Shown in pieces: positions 45,626 through 56,810 of a DNA stretch of 64,000 nucleotides (positions are counted from its first letter, which is position 1; the number at the start of each line of letters is the position of its first letter). The notes under the pieces were generated by a model. It ran no database searches. It was not told the DNA's origin and worked only from the letters and a program-made list of their open reading frames with translations. The translations under genes and the position numbers were made by a program. This DNA is from Ochotona curzoniae (Eukaryota > Chordata > Mammalia > Lagomorpha > Ochotonidae): NCBI RefSeq assembly GCF_017591425.1, contig NW_024466512.1, positions 16,743,001 to 16,807,000 on the forward strand. The letters are read 5' to 3'.

Positions 45626-45807
45626 TTGAGCAGAGGGTCAGTCATGTATCTCTTAGCTTCATGTATCACCTTACTTTTAGTATTGTTTAGTCACAGTTTA
45701 AACTCTGAATAGAAGACATTCAATTAACCAACACTGTGTATGTAGCCCACATTTGGGGTTTTCCAGGTGGTAGAAACAAACAACAAGCCTTCTTTAACTT
45801 TCTTCAG

Positions 45808-45931
45808 GGAGAAGGATCAGAGAGACTCACCTGCCAACAGCACTGCGAGTTCATCTAAGCAGGAGATGGAAATGCCACAGAACGCTAGTCAGGCAGAAAT
45901 ACACAAAATTCTCCTAGAAAAACATACATGA
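45808..45931 (+). other. Possible terminal exon (weak)
   Basis: A good acceptor (TTCTTTAACTTTCTTCAG) ends at 45807. In the frame entered at phase 2 the segment gives 40 codons, beginning EKDQRDSPANSTASSSKQ and ending QAEIHKILLEKHT, then TGA at 45929-45931 directly overlapping an AATAAA (45931-45936). The composition is protein-like, but all three frames stay open for at least 16 codons, so the frame is not discriminating. The exon at 41531-41610 would feed it at phase 1 and therefore in a different, Arg-rich frame. A polyadenylation signal overlapping the stop would be unusual. Confidence 0.2.
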
Positions 45932-45936
45932 ATAAA

Positions 45937-46416
45937 GACGCTCTCCATATATCTTATATATATGATCGGTTTCTGAAAACTCTATTCACAATACGTCATA
46001 TTTCTGTGTGAAATGGTAATATCTATTTGCATAATTCAGATGTTGAAGTTTTTTTACAACTGATAATGTGAAACAGAGCTTCAAATTGATTCTGCCTTAA
46101 AACTAGAATTGTCCCATAATGGCTTTCTTCAAAAAGAAAGGCTGCATATGTGATTGAGCTCCCCTGGGGAAGCATATTTGCACTCTCCCAGCAGGGAGCT
46201 CTTCTCTGGGAGACCCTGTTGCAGATCCCAGTACTTCAATCCAGACACTTAGCATCAAGAACCGAGTGTTCTAGGTTCGTGTAAGTCAGGAGGTGTATGA
46301 TTTTTGTTTGCAGTAATACATGGTCTTTCAGCCGTGCCTAGAATGTTTCTATTCCATTTTATACCAAATGAAGTAAGAGCTTTTTGTGGAGTGCCTGCTG
46401 GGAGTCCCTATATTTT
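45937..46416. other. Unassigned spacer DNA
   Basis: Nothing recognised between the SINE-bearing spacer and arm B. Confidence 0.45.
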
Positions 46417-46675
46417 CTTGGAAATCCACTTCTGTGATGAAGTTTTCTTTAAGAAACACTAGCCAGGGAGCATCTCCCTTTTCTGGGTCCCATCTGAAGG
46501 GCAATTTCATGCATGGTGTTTCTGTTCTTTTGTCTCTTCTTGTGTGAGGGAGCCATCCTCCTGCTAGGCCAGTCTTTGAGGCCTTTGGATAAGACCTAAT
46601 CTCACCTAGGGCTCAGAGGATTGGCACGTTGTTAGTTGTTATTTGTGTGTTTAAGTGATAGGCACCACAAGGCAG
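46417..46675 (-). repeat. Arm B of a large inverted repeat
   Basis: Reverse complement partner of 44621-44877. The homology starts at CTTGGAAATCCAC and ends at GGCACCACAAGGCAG; outside these limits the flanks do not match. Spacer length is 1539 bp. Confidence 0.95.
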
Positions 46676-47225
46676 TATTCCTTTCCTTCCCACTCACCAA
46701 ATAGCAGTTAGGTTAGAAACCAAGACTGTTCCCATGACTTAGCTGCTGACTGTCCTTCAATTATTGTGCAGAACCTCAGGTCAGCCTGCAGATCCAAGCC
46801 ATAAAGTTTAGGAGTTGTTTTTTTTTTAACAGCACTATACCCCAAGCTTGGTGATCTCAAGTTTTGGTCAAGGTGTTGAAGATGATAAAATGTAAAGTGC
46901 ATTTGCTAAATTTACACATTAGAATGGAAACAAAATGAAGCAGCAAAGCTAAACTTCTGATAGTCAGAACGTACAGAAAAAATACTTTTATCACCAGAAG
47001 GATGGAAGAACACAATCTCAAATAAAAGAGCAATTTTCGATGAATTTGGCTTTCTACAAAACATATTCTGATATGTCAATACTACTCTGCCCATTGCTAT
47101 CTGGTTTCCACTCCCATGGTCTGGCTGGCATTGCTCTTCTGAAGGATGTCCAGCCTGTATGGCAGGACAGTTGCATCTGCTAATTTATTTGGAATAGTGA
47201 GAACATAAACTTGCTCATGCTTTGA
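46676..47225. other. Unassigned DNA
   Basis: No recognised gene or repeat; a short T9 run at 46819. Confidence 0.45.
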
Positions 47226-47548
47226 AACATCTATTTATTTAGTTTGAAAGAATTAAAGAGAGAGAGAAAGAGGAACAGAAGGGAAGAATGATATTGAATC
47301 TGTTGGTTCACTTCCCGGATAGCTGGAAGTATTAGCCCTGGGCCTGGCCAGAACTTAGAGCCAGGATTGTCACTGAAGTCTCCCACTGTGGTGGCAGGGG
47401 TCCAAACCTTTGGGCAATCTTCCACCACTTTCCCAAGGCCAACAGTAAGGAGCCTGATCAGAAGTGGAGCAGCTAGGAATTGAGCTGGTACCGACATACG
47501 ATGCTGGCTTCTTAGCCAGCGTTTTATCCCTACAGTCCAGTGTGGTCC
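47226..47548 (-). mobile_element. C-SINE, older subfamily, antisense
   Basis: Tail ATCTATTTATTTAGTTTGAAAG, AGAGAGAGAAAGAGG, TTGGTTCACTTCCCGGATAG, AGTCTCCCACTGTGG, GGAGCAGCTAGGAATTGAGCTGGTACC, and head near CCCTACAGTCCAGTGTGG. Confidence 0.85.
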
Positions 47549-47689
47549 CCTAAACTCATTCCTGCTGGACTCCTACTTTTAAATTTTCAGAATTTTCACA
47601 GATGTGGCATATAAATGATACGGTGAGGACTGGCAACGTAAGTGATCATTACTGACTTCTCACGCTCATGGACAATCACCTTGGTCAAT

Positions 47690-47860
47690 GAGTATGTTAT
47701 GGTCACGGACCAGGCCTTTGGCATAGGAGCCTGAGTTCAATTCCCTGCTCTGCAGAGTAGGTGCTGTGTGAGCATACACAGGTTGCTGAATCACTGTGAT
47801 CGCTGTTTTTGGGGGGACTGGTACTAATAGCAGCCACTTGAAAGTGTAATTAGGTGAGTT
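47690..47860 (+). mobile_element. MIR SINE
   Basis: GGTCACGGACCAGGCCTTTGGCATAGGAGCCTGAGTTCAATTCCCTGCTCTGC, then GCTGTGTGAGCATACACAGGTTGCTGAATCAC, then GGACTGGTACTAATAGCAGCCAC: this matches the MIR head, core and 3' part in order. Confidence 0.75.
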
Positions 47861-48104
47861 CAGGGAGAGGTAGATCTGCATGTATCTGAAGTGTTTTTGC
47901 AGAGCCTCCCAAAGTCACCAGTCAGTGAATGGGATCATTGTCTCATTGTGTCTTCCTGGCTGAATCAACCGCAGCTCCCTGCCATTTCTCTTCTATCTCC
48001 ATTGATGTCTCTTCCCCTTTACTTGTGACCCACTTGTTGAGACACCATAATTAAAGTTTACATTTAAGCAAGTATGCTCAGCAAAACCTTATGTTGTCAT
48101 AATC

Positions 48105-48290
48105 TCAGCTCTTTTACCAGCTAAGTGCTCTTGAATCAGTTATTTCACCTTTTGTTCCCTGGGGAACTATAGTTGTAAAACGAAGTTTATAGCAGGATCT
48201 AACTGCACAGCTGCTGTGATTTTCAAAGGAATTGTTATAAACATTGCATGACCTAAAGCAAGCATCGCGTTCTTAGGACAGTACTCATAA
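48105..48290 (+). mobile_element. MIR SINE
   Basis: CTCAGCTCTTTTACCAGCTAAGTGCTCTTGAATCAGTTATTTCACC, then TATAGTTGTAAAACGAAG, then GAATTGTTATAAACATTGCATGACCTAAAGCAAGC follows the MIR core and 3' region. Confidence 0.7.
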
Positions 48291-49127
48291 GAGTAAGTAC
48301 CCAGAAAGTGGTACAAATGTACTCTCATGGATTCGAGCTTGTGCCCCTGTAGTTACTGTTTATTCTCTCCTGCTCCTAGGTGAGAATGTGTGATGAGTTC
48401 CATTCCTTGGGGTCCTCACAAACCTTCCTTTATCTCCATAGCACTCTAAACCCTGTTGACAACTTTGTTCTATCTTTCCAGCCCACCAGAAAGTCTACAC
48501 AGCTCTTTCGTCTGCATGCAATGTGTGCACCTTCCATAGATTGTCATCTGTAGAGTAGCTGTGTTTTCTGAGTGTGTCAGTTATTGGTCCTAAGAATTCT
48601 GAGTATCCTGCTTGCCCACAGATCAGAACTTCAATTGGAATCCTGCTTTTTTCCAGTTCTTTCCTTTCCAAACTTCATTTCTTCTCTGATCATTGTTTCT
48701 TATCTGCACATACATCATATCCAGCGAGCCATCTAAACAGCCCGTTTTCTTCATGTGTCTACCTGCAGTTAGCCCACTGGACCTGTTTCTGTCCATTCAT
48801 CCATCTCAATGTATCTCATCCTCTCTAAATGACCAGTTAAAATTGTCCTTTAAAGATCCCCACAAATGTTGTCTGCAGCAAAGTTTCTCAAAAATAGAAA
48901 AGATATTATGATTTCCCAATATGTGTTGCAGTTTGTACATTGTGTTTTGCCTGAAGACAATTATTTTTTGCCACAGAAACAACATCTGCCAACTGCTCAC
49001 TGGATCTTGTGACTTCTCTGCCTTTCACCATGCAGTTTGCATCCCCATATGTCCTGGGGAGGGAAAAGGGTGAATTGATTTAATTAGATTCATTATGCAA
49101 AAATTGGGTTAGGCTCTTTGGAAGCCA

Positions 49128-49128
<1 letters not shown>
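48291..49128. other. Unassigned DNA
   Basis: Several overlapping short frames at 48574-49000 on both strands; none recognised. Confidence 0.45.

Positions 49129-49168
<40 letters not shown>
49129..49168. repeat. CA dinucleotide microsatellite
   Basis: About 20 uninterrupted CA units. Confidence 0.97.
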
Positions 49169-49170
<2 letters not shown>

Positions 49171-50830
49171 ACAATGCTCTATTCTTGACTTGCAGGAACA
49201 TAAAACTGATTTCAGAAGAAAGAGCAAACACAGAAAAATCACTGAAGAACCCTCTCAGCACATGGTCTCACCTTATTGCAGTGCCCATGAAGTTGGCAAG
49301 CATTTGAGAGGATGTGGAGCAGAGTTCATCTGTTTTGCAGTGTGATGGGGCAAGTTAGAGGAGGGAAGTTTTACAGAAAGACTGGGAAGAAGAGAGGCAG
49401 GATATTGGGGGAAAAGAAGGAAAGCTGACCGGACAGAGTATAGTAATATTCACTTTCCATTTGCTTGATTGCTACCTCGTTGGAATTCCTGGCTCCCAGC
49501 CATCTTGGAATTGCACCAGCAAGCAGAAGCTCTTTCTCACCATCTCTCTGCCTCTCAGATACATTATTAAAATGTTAAAAATCACAGAGGTTTCCATTTG
49601 TTGGCACACAAACATTCCATGTATTTATTTGGCAAATACTACTGTTTATTATGTCATGAGCCGTGTTAAGGGTGTTGGAAATAGATAAATACTTAAGCAG
49701 ATAAATGCTTGTCTATATGAAGTTTACATTGTGAATTGGAAGAGGGACACAACAAATATTTGTACAATTATGGTAGCCTGGGGATGATAACATTTAAAAT
49801 GGTAAAGGTTAATTTATAGTGTGAGGATAGAGTCGGAGATGTTTCAAACGATGTAGTCCAAGTCTTTGTAAGAAGGACATTTCAGCTCAGTTACAGACTT
49901 GCCCACTGCTCTGGGTCTCATCTCTTCCCTTTTAGGTTGAAGATGTTCACATGTTCAATCGCTGGGAGTGGTGACAACTGTCACCTTGTGGCTGCAGTTC
50001 TCCCTTAGCTGAAGTTAGCTCCTCACCCATGCCAGTCCATGCAGATGGAAGTGAAAAAAGCTCAGTGAAAAAGATGCAGTGACTTCTCAAGGCAACATGT
50101 GGAGATGCGGGAATATTGTTCCAACAAGGGGCCTCGATGTCTTCCTAACGCAAAGCCTCTGCAGACTCAGTTGACTAAGTCTTTCACAGACATTGCATTC
50201 CACCTTCACGTCTCCTTCTGTCTAACCTTGTTTTCTTTTTTTTTTTTTCAGAGTTTGAATCTCAGAATGCTATCTGTAAATTCCCTGTATACATGTGTCT
50301 CACAGGTCAGCTTTTACACATCTTGGTGCAGCATCAGTTAATACGTGGGGTTGGCCATTCAAAAATGACTGTGTCCATACAACTATTAAGACAAAACACA
50401 AAATGGATGACAAAAGTGTCACCCTTGGTAGAAGGCAGTCTGTGGAGACAAGATCTTCTGGTTACCCCACAAACTTGGCTTCAGATAGCAGCACCTTCAA
50501 GAATGTTCTGTCCTAACAAAGACTGCCTTCTCAGCGTACTAATGCTCCACTCAGCGTACTAAATTTTAGAAACCATCGTCAGGATTCTAGGCCTCTGGCT
50601 TTCCTTTTGCTTAGACTCTTTATTTCGGGGGGGGGGGGAATGTCATTGTTAATTATTTCTCAGACACTTTGATATGTAAATCTTCCCTATGCCTCCTGCC
50701 AGCATTAAAATGTAACAATGCCTGGCTCAGAAACTGAAAACCATCCTTCTGAAATATAGTCATTAAGTAAAGCATTACTCCTACCTGCCAGCCTTTGATG
50801 GAGGATACTTGCAATAAGCAACATTTAGGA
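49171..50830. other. Unassigned DNA
   Basis: Two overlapping plus-strand frames at 50293-50562, 73 and 89 codons, share the same DNA and are not recognised. A G run of about 11 lies at 50628-50638. Confidence 0.4.
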
Positions 50831-50837
50831 ATGAACA

Positions 50838-51080
50838 TACAACCTAGCCACTAAGATGTCAGAATCCCATATGGGAAGTCTAGGTTAGATTCCAAGCTTG
50901 GGCTAAACTAAGAGACAAGAGTTTATTACTCAAATCATTTGATTGCCAGCTAAACGGGAAACCTCCATTGAGTTCCCAGGCTTTGCCTTTGCAGTCATCA
51001 GGGGAATTAAGCTGTAGGTGTCAGTTTACTCTCTGTATATGTGTGTGTGCTCATGGTTCTTGGATGCATTAAAACATGAG
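50838..51080 (+). mobile_element. Old C-SINE, sense, diverged
   Basis: Head ACAACCTAGCCACTAAGATGTCAGAATCCCATATGGGAAGTCTAGG, middle TCAGGGGAATTAAGC, then CTCTCTGTATATGTGTG and GCATTAAAACATG. Order is correct but much of the centre is changed or deleted. Confidence 0.6.
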
Positions 51081-53230
51081 TAAAAACAAACATCCACTAC
51101 AGATAATGTAATCACATTTTACAGTCTAATGCCTTCCAGACTTTCCCACTGACCCTTGATACTTTGATAAAGTCTGCTGCTTTTCATTTCAATACAGTTC
51201 AATCTCTTTCACCTATTATAGTCGTGAATGAAGTTTCCTTGTCTATTTAACTGACTAGTGCATTTTTCTCTATTCATGGTTTTGTCCAGCAGGGAGCCTG
51301 ACAGTTACAGAGTTGGAATCGGCAGGTCCTGGTCCTTCCCAGCAGTAAGCTCCTGTTCTGGATTAGACTTGTGAGTTCCTCTTGGTGAGGACCATGGGAG
51401 ACTTTAAAAGTTGTTTTAGTTAGACTGCTTGGAGGACAATAACCACGTATCTACTGACATTTGAAAAATTTAATCCCATAATGAGCTGAAAGAGTGTATG
51501 TTGGAGAACAAAGTATGGCAGCTGAACCTGGTCTCTAGCATGAATGGCAATTGAGATAAAGGCTGTTCTTCCTGTTTCAGTGATGATTTCATCTCACTAT
51601 CTTTAAGCAAGAACAGGTTTTTCAACCAGCTTATTTCATCTGGTTTCTTAATAGTCTGCTAAGATATACTTGAAAAATTCAAGCTGTCATTTAGGCTACT
51701 TATAATTTTTTTAATGATTTTTCCTGTTAAATGTAGTTTTCTTTTTTAATAGCATAAATTTCCAGCAGACTATAGTATTCTTATATGCTCTTTTTATCTA
51801 TTTGGATTGTTCTTTGAACAATTACAACATTTTCTTTGCTGTCAGCATTAGCAGACTGCGCCGGGGTGTCACAATGTTTCTCAGTTATTTTGAAGAATCA
51901 AACTGACTCTTTCAAACTCACTGCCATTCCCCAGATGTCACATTTTTACGATGATGAAGGTGACCCCACCATGAAGAAACCTCAATGTCACTTATGCTCA
52001 AAGCTAACATGACAAATATTAAGAAAAAGTGATGTTGACGGAATAATAGACAGTAACTCTGTGCTGATTAGTTTCCCTTTCAATGGGAAACAATTGCTGC
52101 TTCTGTCAAAAGATTGATTGAGAAAGATCACAGTGGCAGATACACTTTTGGATAAGATGTTAAAATTTTTAAGCCACAAGAAGTTAATATGAATAGATGC
52201 AGTGCATGAAAAGAATAAAACTTTACATTGACTTAAAGATATTCTGTCCTTTTTGGATTTTGATCCTGAAACCAGAATATCAGCTTTTGCTATATATATA
52301 GTTTTTGCCTCTCACTACTTCTTCACCCTCCCTACCACCTGGTGAACCAGGATGTAAAAACATTCTGTTCCCTAAAGTCCCACTTACTCATGAAGCAAAG
52401 AGCACCCATCATCACGGAACCAGTACGTCCTATCCTGCCAGTTCCCAATTTCCTTAAAAATTCTGAAACAAGGAAAAATAGAATGTATGAATGAATTATT
52501 CATTTCATGAATGGTCATCCAGAAAAAGGGAGGAGGCAAGAGAGGGAGAACCAGTTTTATATTGAACAGAAAGTTGAGTGTGGCGTAGTTACGTTGCCTG
52601 CAGGAGTAGCTGATAACCTAAATAGCAAAGCTTCTTGAGGATCATTTTTTTCCAGTCTCTTCAGCTCAAGCCTGTCAATGACAGCCTGTTCTAGTGGAAA
52701 TAGTCATTCTCATGGAAACTAACAATCACTGTGCTGTGTGTCTACCCTTCTTCCATCATTCATTCTTTCTTCCTTTCTCCAATGCGCTTGCAAGCCATCT
52801 ACTGAAAATTAACTTTGGAGTTTTAATGTTTTGGGATGGGCTAGATGGAATAAATCCATGTTTATTATAAGAGAATTGGAATTGCCTAACGATGGTGTCT
52901 ATTCTCTGATATTCATTATTACTAGACTTGTGTGCATTTTTGTGTTTGACTCAGATATAACAAAATGTTGCATATCTGTAATCTTGTAATATAAGCATTT
53001 AATACAACATATTACCTAATGTTAAAATTTGTATTTAATATGCTTTCCAAGGATTGGTTTTGAGTAAAGTCACAAGTTAGTGAAAAAGCCTAGGCCAGAG
53101 CCAGTTCATTTTGAGTCTAATATAAACCCCTTTCTCCTTTCCTTGTCCCCATCATTTTTAACACTTACCGTTCATTAAATGAATAATTCATTCATCATCC
53201 ACTGCATTTCTTCTTTATTTCAGATTGTAT
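51081..53230. other. Unassigned AT-rich DNA
   Basis: No gene or recognised repeat. A small CpG-bearing patch GCAGACTGCGCCGGGG at 51851-51866 stands out but no exon could be framed. Confidence 0.45.
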
Positions 53231-53234
53231 TGCA

Positions 53235-54240
53235 ATGATATAATTCTCAAAACAGTATGTTAGTGATGAAAAAAGAGACAAACAGAAAGCCCAGGAGTAA
53301 ATTCACACACTGCTGAACAAATGAACTTTGGTAAAACTACAATATGCACAATGGGATAAGGATAATCTCTTCATTAAATAATGTTGGGAAAACAAGATAT
53401 CCAAATCCAGAATAATGAAGGTGTTTTCTGAGACTGACAGAGTAGCATAGCTGGGTAAGCCACCACTTGAGACGCCAGATCACCTTTGAGATCAGTCATT
53501 TGAGCCGTGTGTTCTGTTTCTGATCCAGCCCCCTATCAGTGTAACTGTGAGAGAGCAGATAATGGCCAAGCTCCCTAGATTCCTGACTCCTGACATCACC
53601 GGGCCTGTGTCTGGCCTTGTGGACATTAGGGAAGCAAACTAGTTAAATTTTGCTTTTTAATCACAAACTTAGTCCTCCACTAAGTAACAAGCATTTTTAT
53701 TAAAGTCTCCCTTCCATCCTTACTTCCTGTCTCCCCTCCACCTCTCCTCTCTCTCATGTCTTGCCTTTCGTCATCGTGCTGCTTTTCAAATCGATCATAA
53801 TTTTTTAAAAGAAAATTGATGCTTATGGTATATACAAAATTCAATTCAAAATGGAGTAAAGATCCAAATACGAGACATGAAATCTTAAAATTACTAGAAG
53901 AAAACCAAGGCAGTAATCTTCCCGATGCTGATCCAGACACTGACTTTTATGTGATGAACAAAGAATATATTTTATAGCAATATGCACAAACATAAAATGG
54001 AATATTACTCAACTTTAACATGTAATGAAAGTTACTATTTCTTACAACATGGAAAAATCCTGATGGGAGATTATGCAGAGTGAGATGAACCAGACATAGA
54101 CAGCATACTGCATGATCTCTCAGTATGTGGCATGAAAAGATACTGCAGTTCATAAAAGCAGGAAGTAGTAACAGTTGCCGTGGACTGAATGGGAGGAGGA
54201 GAAAACTGAGCTAACCTCTAACCTGTACACCTGCTTTTTC
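53235..54240 (+). mobile_element. LINE-1 ORF2 region, sense, interrupted
   Basis: 53250-53430 (AGTATGTTAGTGATGAAAAAAGAGAC, AGCCCAGGAGTAAATTCACAC, ACAATGGGATAAGGATAATCTCTTCATTAAATAATG, GGGAAAACAAGATATCC) follows late ORF2. 53835-53910 (CAATTCAAAATGGAGTAAAGATCC, ATTACTAGAAGAAAACC) continues it, and 53990-54140 has the AATGGAATATTACTCAACTTTAAC ... GAGTGAGATGAACCAG motif. Stops and indels are frequent, so the frame is dead. An old SINE separates the parts. Confidence 0.75.
53433..53660 (+). mobile_element. Older C-SINE, sense, inside L1
   Basis: Head ACTGACAGAGTAGCATAGCTGGGTAAGCCACC, then TCTGATCCAGC, CCAAGCTCCCTAGATTCCTGACTCCTGACATCACCGGGCC, TTAGGGAAGCAAACTAG. No clean tail. Confidence 0.6.
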
Positions 54241-54699
54241 TCCACTCAAGCCCTAAACCTTTGTACAAAATAGAAACTCTCACTTTTCTTTGTCTTGATG
54301 CAGCATCCTGCGAAAGGATGGCCGCCCTGCTATAATAACAACTCAGTTCCTCACACCCTCGTGGCCTCCGTTTGTAGGGTCTCAAGGCTCAGTTGCCATC
54401 TGTTTGCTCTTTCTCTATTTTCCATTCCACCTCAAAAAAAAAAAAAAAGGTTTTGGACTCATATTCCTTTCCTATTTTGGTTAAAGATTGTTTCCCTGTT
54501 ATTCCTTGGTTGATAGCTCAGCAGCGGGAGGCATTTAGGATGTTAGCCCTGGGATTGTGGTCTTGTCAGGTGTTCCAGATAATGCCATGCTGTTGTTCTG
54601 GGTCCACGTTTATCCTGCTCCCTCTCTCTGCTGCAGATAACTTCACTTTCTTTCCTGTGGCTGCAACAGTTTTTCGTACATATCCTTAAGTTGTGAGTG
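54241..54699. other. Unassigned DNA
   Basis: An A-run of 16 at 54433-54448; opposing frames at 54393-54767 are unrecognised. Confidence 0.45.
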
Positions 54700-55030
54700 T
54701 TACCCTCTGGATTGGTGTTCTGGGCTTCTGTAACAAATAGCAAACTTGATAATTTAGAACAATACAATCCACAGGTCTGGAGGCTGTATGTGTGAAATCC
54801 AGCAGGACAATGTTGCCTCCAGGTAGTCTCTGGAACCTTCCATCTGTTGCCACTTGTAACTGTTGGCAGCTGCCTTGGCCTACCTGGCTGCGGGGCTTCT
54901 TCTACTGCCTCTTTACACCACTTTCTCTTACTCTCTGTGTCTGCATTGTGTAAACCTGCTACTGAGTTCAGAACTCACCCAATCAATACAAGTTTAGACT
55001 TGTGCTATAATTTGGACAGCCATGTAGGAG
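54700..55030 (+). mobile_element. Ancient mammalian interspersed repeat
   Basis: TTCTGTAACAAATAGCAAACTTGATAATTTAGAACAATACAATCCACAGGTCTGGAGGCTG (from about 54725) matches a remembered mammalian repeat reading GCCGTAACAAATTACCACAAACT...AACAACAGAAATTT...ACAGTTCTGGAGGCC. Family name not assigned. Confidence 0.55.
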
Positions 55031-55089
55031 AGCCAAACCCCGGTAGGATTTTCAGCTGCACGTCATAAAGTGTAGACACTAGAATGGTG

Positions 55090-55370
55090 GATAGTTAATC
55101 TATTAGGGTAGTTAAGAAGGAGAACCAATGGAAAGTCTGCACGTCATTAGGGGTGTAACAGCTGAAATTGGTTTTCTGAAGAGATTGGTTATATAAGCTG
55201 CAGCCAGGCCTTTCCAGCTTCCAGCACACTCGAAGGCACTCGTTTTTCTCCAGTCGCTCCGTGCAAGCTGGCCTCATCTTGGTGAACTTCGAAACTGTAA
55301 GCTAAATGCAAACTTCCTTTCTTTCAACCGTTAGCAAATCTGTGTGTTATACTGGCAAAACATTGGATAA
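55090..55370 (+). mobile_element. Possible MaLR-like LTR fragment
   Basis: A TATA-like GGTTATATAAGCTG at 55187-55200 precedes GCTGGCCTCATCTTGGTGAACTTCGAAACTGTAAGCTAAATGCAAACTTCCTTTCTTTC. This resembles the 3' part of MaLR LTRs (AACTGTAAGC-AAATAAACC-TTTCTTT). Limits are not defined. Confidence 0.45.
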
Positions 55371-56495
55371 TTCAGTTGTTAGTTCCAGATTCATATTCGC
55401 ATTCTTTGTCTCATACTTCTCAGGAGTTCTGGGGATTCAAATGCAGACTCTATCGTTTTAGGTTCAGTTGTTGAACCCACTACACTTTCCAATTCAAATA
55501 AGGCATTTCATCTTAAGGAGGGAAGAAAGGTGATGTGTAGTGGGCTTGTAGGAGTCTGGAACCATGGTTATTTTCTTCCTCTCTGTTGTGCAACACTAGA
55601 AATATCTTTCAAGACTAACACTCGCAGTCTGTGTGAATGTCTGTTGGAATTACTATAAAGGGAGAAGAAAAGCTAAAATGGGACCAGTACCCCTAACTTC
55701 CTTAGCCACATAGATTTTGAACTTCTCCTTCGGAGTGTATCAGTATGTATTGGTTCTACAGCAGCTTTCACTGAAGTCTCCCCACCTGTTGAGTGTACCA
55801 TGTGAGTTGCATCTTCTCTCTTCCTTGTCTGTATGTTTCCTCTCTTGGGATTTTGTCTTCAGTATGTTACTTTATAATTCAGTTTCTTTATGGGGGCAAA
55901 AGAAGTTTTGAGTCTATGGGAAAAAGTTTTGAGTCCATTGGGAAATATTCTGCCGTCTTGATCTTGTGAAATAGCATTTTGTATTTTCATTTGCTTGTGT
56001 TTGATACAGGTGAAAATAGCAATTGTTCATGTTCTTGTTGACACCGTGAAAATTGTATTAACTTTATCAAGAAGCATCACAGCATTTAAACAGGGCATAG
56101 ACTGCTGAGCAATGCAGTAGTTTTTAACATTTAAGGAGCTATGTAAACAGGAGCTGGATACCTAGTTTGTAGCAATGCATTAAATATAATTAAAAGTATT
56201 TGGAATGAAAGGCCATCATGTTTGTTTTTTTTTAAATTCTCAGTGTATGTAGAAACAAGACTACAGAAAAATGAAATGTATCCCAAAATATTTTAGCATT
56301 GTCCCTATTTCTTCATTTCTTCCCTTGTTATTCATTCAGTACGCCCTCGCCAGGACCAGCTGTTGACACTTTTACCTAATGCTGACTGTCGGATCTGTAC
56401 CTTCTGTCTGCTGAGCTTCAGCTGAGTTTTAGCTGTTTTTGCATTTGCATTTTCTTGTATTTCTCTACTCACCACCCTCAACATTAATTTGTGTT
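55371..56495. other. Unassigned AT-rich DNA
   Basis: No gene or recognised repeat. Confidence 0.5.
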
Positions 56496-56496
56496 G

Positions 56497-56810
56497 TTTT
56501 TAAAGATTTATTTTTATTGGAAAGGCAGATTTACAGAGAAAGCAAGACAAAAATGTTCCATCTGCTGCTTCACTCCCCAAATGGCCACAACGGCCACAGC
56601 TGAGCTTATCTAAAGCGGGAGCCAGGAACTTCTGGGTTTCCCATGCTGGTGCAGGGTCCCAAGGCTCTGGGCCATCCTCAGCTGTTGTTGCAGGCTACAA
56701 GCGGGGAGTTGGATGGGAAGTGAAGCAGCCAGGACACAAACTTGCAGCCATATGGGATCCTGGCGCATGCAAGGTGAGGACTTTAGGTGCTAGGCTACTG
56801 CGTCAGACCC
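56497..56810 (-). mobile_element. C-SINE, antisense, full length
   Basis: Tail TTTTTAAAGATTTATTTTTATTGGAAAGGCAG, body ACTCCCCAAATGGCCACAACGGCC, CCCATGCTGGTGCAGGGTCCCAAGGC, and head GACTTTAGGTGCTAGGCTACTGCGTCAGACCC. Confidence 0.93.

Noticed and set aside
49129..49168. Regularly spaced repeats that could suggest a CRISPR-like array.
   Set aside because: Only simple CA units without spacers; the genome is mammalian.
50252..50306. Exon-like segment after a long pyrimidine tract and before CACAG/GTCAGC.
   Set aside because: Open in two frames over only 54-55 nt, with a weak donor, and no connecting partner.
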